Source: Roseovarius confluentis
GTDB lineage: Bacteria; Pseudomonadota; Alphaproteobacteria; Rhodobacterales; Rhodobacteraceae
Length of the DNA: 64,000 nucleotides
Assembly: GCF_002917925.1 (NCBI RefSeq)
Contig: NZ_PPFE01000008.1
Location: 62,001 to 126,000, forward strand
Reading direction: 5' to 3'
Part shown: positions 62,032-64,000 of the stretch, piece after piece
Layout: each line of letters opens with the position of its first letter
Numbering within the stretch: position 1 is the first letter of the stretch
Position numbers and translations under genes: made by a program
Notes under the pieces: generated by a model
What the model was told of the DNA's origin: nothing
Databases searched by the model: none
The model's input: the letters and a program-made list of their open reading frames with translations, nothing else

Positions 62032-62994
62032 ATGGCGCTTGAGGATGCGAAGAAACAGGTGGACCAGGCGTTCACGCGGGACGACCTGCGCGGCCTTTCG
62101 TTCGAGAACGCCTTTGGCGGCGCGCCGTCCTTTCTGCGGCGGAAATACAGCAAGTACCTGGAGGGCGTGGACGTGGCCATCACCGGCATCCCGTTCGACC
62201 AGGCCGTGACCAATCGCACCGGCACGCGGCTGGGGCCACGGGCGGTGCGTGAGGCGTCGAGCCTGCAGCCCTACGATCCGCCCATCTACTGGGACGGCTA
62301 CAGCCCGCTGGAGGCGCTGGCGATCGTGGATTACGGCGATATGGCGTTCGATTATGCCAAGGTGTCGGAGTTTCCCGCCGCCCTGACCGCGCATATCCGT
62401 GGCATCCTGAAAGGCGGCGCGGCCAGCATCGCGATCGGCGGCGATCATTATATCTCGTTCCCGATCCTTCGCGCCTATGCCGAGAAATACGGGGCCCTGT
62501 CCCTGCTGCATTTCGATGCGCATTCCGACACCTGGGCGGATGACGACATGGAGCGGATCGACCACGGCACCATGTTCTACAAGGCGGTGAAGGAAGGGCT
62601 GGTGGACCCTGCACGTTCTATCCAGGTGGGGATCCGCACGGTGAACGAGGATAACCTGGGCGTGCCGACCCTGACGGCGCGGGAGGTGCACGAGATGGGG
62701 CCCGCCGCCGTGGCCGCGCGGATCAAGGATGTGCTGGGCGACGCGTCGACCTACATGACCTTCGATATCGACTGTCTCGACCCGGCGTTTGCGCCGGGGA
62801 CGGGCACGCCGGTCTGGGGCGGGCTGGCCAGTTGGCAGGCCGCCGCGATCCTGCGCGATATCGCGGGGATCAACCTTGTGGGCGGGGACATGGTCGAGGT
62901 CTCGCCGCCGTTCGACACGACCGGGGCCACGGCCATCGCCGGCGCGCATGTGGTGATGGAGATGCTGTGCCTCTGGGGCTGGACGCGGCGATAG
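62032..62994 (+). CDS. speB: agmatinase (arginase/ureohydrolase family, 320 aa)
   Basis: Splits agmatine to putrescine and urea with a binuclear Mn centre. Metal motifs: IGGDHYISFP, LLHFDAHSDTW and FDIDCLDPAFAPGTGTP, all intact; N-terminal ITGIPFDQAVTNRTGTRLGPRAVREASS fits agmatinase-type enzymes. Guanidinobutyrase or related guanidine hydrolase activity is an alternative. Co-directional with the M20 gene upstream (16 bp) and the DUF1499 gene downstream (11 bp). Confidence 0.92.
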   Translation: MALEDAKKQVDQAFTRDDLRGLSFENAFGGAPSFLRRKYSKYLEGVDVAITGIPFDQAVTNRTGTRLGPRAVREASSLQPYDPPIYWDGYSPLEALAIVDYGDMAFDYAKVSEFPAALTAHIRGILKGGAASIAIGGDHYISFPILRAYAEKYGALSLLHFDAHSDTWADDDMERIDHGTMFYKAVKEGLVDPARSIQVGIRTVNEDNLGVPTLTAREVHEMGPAAVAARIKDVLGDASTYMTFDIDCLDPAFAPGTGTPVWGGLASWQAAAILRDIAGINLVGGDMVEVSPPFDTTGATAIAGAHVVMEMLCLWGWTRR

Positions 62995-63005
62995 AGGGGG
63001 CAGAC

Positions 63006-63413
63006 ATGTATATCGTCACGCGGATCATTGTCGTTCTGGTGCTGGCGCTGTTCGCGCTTGGGGTCTACGTGCGGCTTGCGCCGTCTCATCCAGAAGACTG
63101 GCACGATCTGCCAAGTGGTCTGGAGCCTGGCGACGGTGAAGGCCGGGCGGTGCGCGTGGTGCCGGCCGAGGGGGACACGCTCGGTCGGCTCGATGCGATC
63201 ATTCGCGACACGCCGCGGACGCGCGTTCTGGCAGGATCGGTCGAGGAGGGTATGATCACATACATCACCCGTTCGGCCCTGTGGGGGTTTCCAGACTACA
63301 CGACGATTGCGCGGCAGGGCGACCAGATCGTGCTTTTCGGGCGGTTGCGGTTCGGCAAGTCGGATATGGGCGTCAACGCCAAGCGGCTGGACAAGTGGCT
63401 GGCGCAGTTATGA
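63006..63413 (+). CDS. DUF1499 family protein (135 aa)
   Basis: An N-terminal membrane helix (about 4-24) and the DUF1499 core (RVLAGSVEEGMITYITRSALWGFPDYTTIARQGDQIVLFGRLRFGKSDMGVNAKRLDKWLAQL), with the RSALWGFPDYTT motif. Function unknown. Follows speB by 11 bp. Its last bases overlap the convergent small gene at 63408. Confidence 0.88.
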   Translation: MYIVTRIIVVLVLALFALGVYVRLAPSHPEDWHDLPSGLEPGDGEGRAVRVVPAEGDTLGRLDAIIRDTPRTRVLAGSVEEGMITYITRSALWGFPDYTTIARQGDQIVLFGRLRFGKSDMGVNAKRLDKWLAQL

Positions 63414-63629
63414 GCTGAGGCAGCCGTCGGATACCTTGCGCCACATCGGCACGTTCAACGACATCTGGCATTGCGCCATGAAGCTGCGGCCGTCGACCTG
63501 CATGCAGATCGTCTCGCCCATCTCGACCCGGGCGCCGGACTTGTCGGTGCAGTAGCACTCGACGGTTTTTCCCTGTGCCGAGGCCAGCACGGGGGCGAGG
63601 GCAAAGAGAAGGATGAAAATCCGTTTCAT
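63408..63629 (-). CDS. small exported cysteine-rich protein (73 aa)
   Basis: Signal peptide (1-19, ending ASA), then a 54-residue mature part with five Cys (VECYCTDKSG, ETICMQ, AQCQM, DGCLSS), which suggests disulfides in the periplasm. No family is recognised. Overlaps the end of the DUF1499 gene by 6 bp and is divergent from prfA. Confidence 0.72.
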   Translation of the reverse strand: MKRIFILLFALAPVLASAQGKTVECYCTDKSGARVEMGETICMQVDGRSFMAQCQMSLNVPMWRKVSDGCLSS

Positions 63630-63691
63630 GAGATTATGCTAGCACGGCTTGGCGACTTGACCAAGCGCGAGGAATAGGCAACACCGCGCGG

Positions 63692-64000
63692 ATGGTGCCT
63701 TTGGACAAACTTCGCGAGATCACGCAGCGGTTCGAGTATATCGAGGCGCAGATGTCGGCCGGGACGGGCGATATCGCGCAGCTGGGCCGGGAATACGCCG
63801 AACTGCGCCCGGTGGTCGAGGAAATCCGCGCCTATAACGAGGTGTTGGACGGGATCGGGAATGCCCGCGCGATGCTGGACGACCCCGAGATGAAGGATCT
63901 GGCCGCCGAGGAACTGGACGCGCTGGAAGAGCAACGCCCGGCGCTTGAGGAGCGGCTGCAACTGGCGCTGCTACCGCGCGACAAGGCCGATGCGCGGCCT
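63692..64000 (+). CDS. prfA: peptide chain release factor 1, 5' end only
   Basis: Opens MVPLDKLREITQRFEYIEAQMSAGTGDIAQLGREYAELRPVVEEIRAYN, the N-terminal coiled-coil domain of RF1 (recognises UAG and UAA), through ALLPRDKADARP at the right edge. About 103 codons are visible; the GGQ and PxT motifs lie outside. Either ATG 63692 or the next codon, GTG 63695, could be the start; the ribosome-binding site is weak for both. Confidence 0.88.
   Translation, partial: MVPLDKLREITQRFEYIEAQMSAGTGDIAQLGREYAELRPVVEEIRAYNEVLDGIGNARAMLDDPEMKDLAAEELDALEEQRPALEERLQLALLPRDKADARP

Overview
The window reads as a core chromosomal segment of a high-GC alphaproteobacterium, most likely a marine Rhodobacterales (Roseobacter-type) strain. 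The evidence is a C4-pathway 5-aminolevulinate synthase close to the Rhodobacter type, an APS-reductase sulfur assimilation operon, an amidase-PBP1A-prfB cluster, and many small families typical of Rhodobacteraceae. I see no phage, transposase, integrase or CRISPR array. Gene density is high, and the interest lies in small peptides, operators and decayed genes between ordinary housekeeping genes.

Layout. 0-9 kb: end of an esterase gene; a large DKNYY-like protein; a sulfur-handling operon (two ETHE1-like metallo-beta-lactamase proteins, two YeeE/YedE membrane proteins, a DUF2892 protein); a Gly/Asn/Lys-rich secreted protein; a DUF4386 membrane protein; and a two-cysteine Crp/Fnr regulator whose promoter shares a palindrome with the sulfur operon. 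9-19.5 kb: a 3-hydroxyisobutyrate dehydrogenase family enzyme, a penicillin acylase family protein, and a peptide ABC importer split between a plus-strand ATPase/peptidase pair and a minus-strand binding protein/permease operon; the second permease is frameshifted. 19.5-27.3 kb: infC with an ATA start, a very acidic Ala-rich protein, and the assimilatory sulfate operon cysG-DUF2849-cysI-cysH-DUF934-fpr with a divergent Lrp-type regulator.

27.3-36 kb: tpiA, an A-type Fe-S carrier, a DUF3307/SatD pair with a duplicated operator, sufT, a RimB-RimK fusion, NfeD/SPFH, an MscS channel and tgt. 36-44.4 kb: two paralogous 22-residue membrane peptides, lon, a LysR remnant beside a quinone reductase-like gene, an HU protein, two tRNA-Val genes, a GNAT-like/XRE-type pair, and two identical tRNA-Asp genes. 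44.4-64 kb: a haloacetate dehalogenase-like hydrolase, an M20 dipeptidase, hemA, a RodZ-like protein, ispG, a DsbA-like oxidoreductase, amidase-PBP1A-prfB, an amidase, mazG, a second M20 hydrolase, agmatinase, small proteins, and the 5' end of prfA.

Most promising for novelty are the twin 22-aa peptides (36362-36640), the doubled GCAAG-N8-CTTGC operator before the SatD-like gene (29881-29927), and the GTGAC-type palindrome shared by the Crp/Fnr gene and the sulfur operon. All assignments come from reading the sequence; no database search was run.
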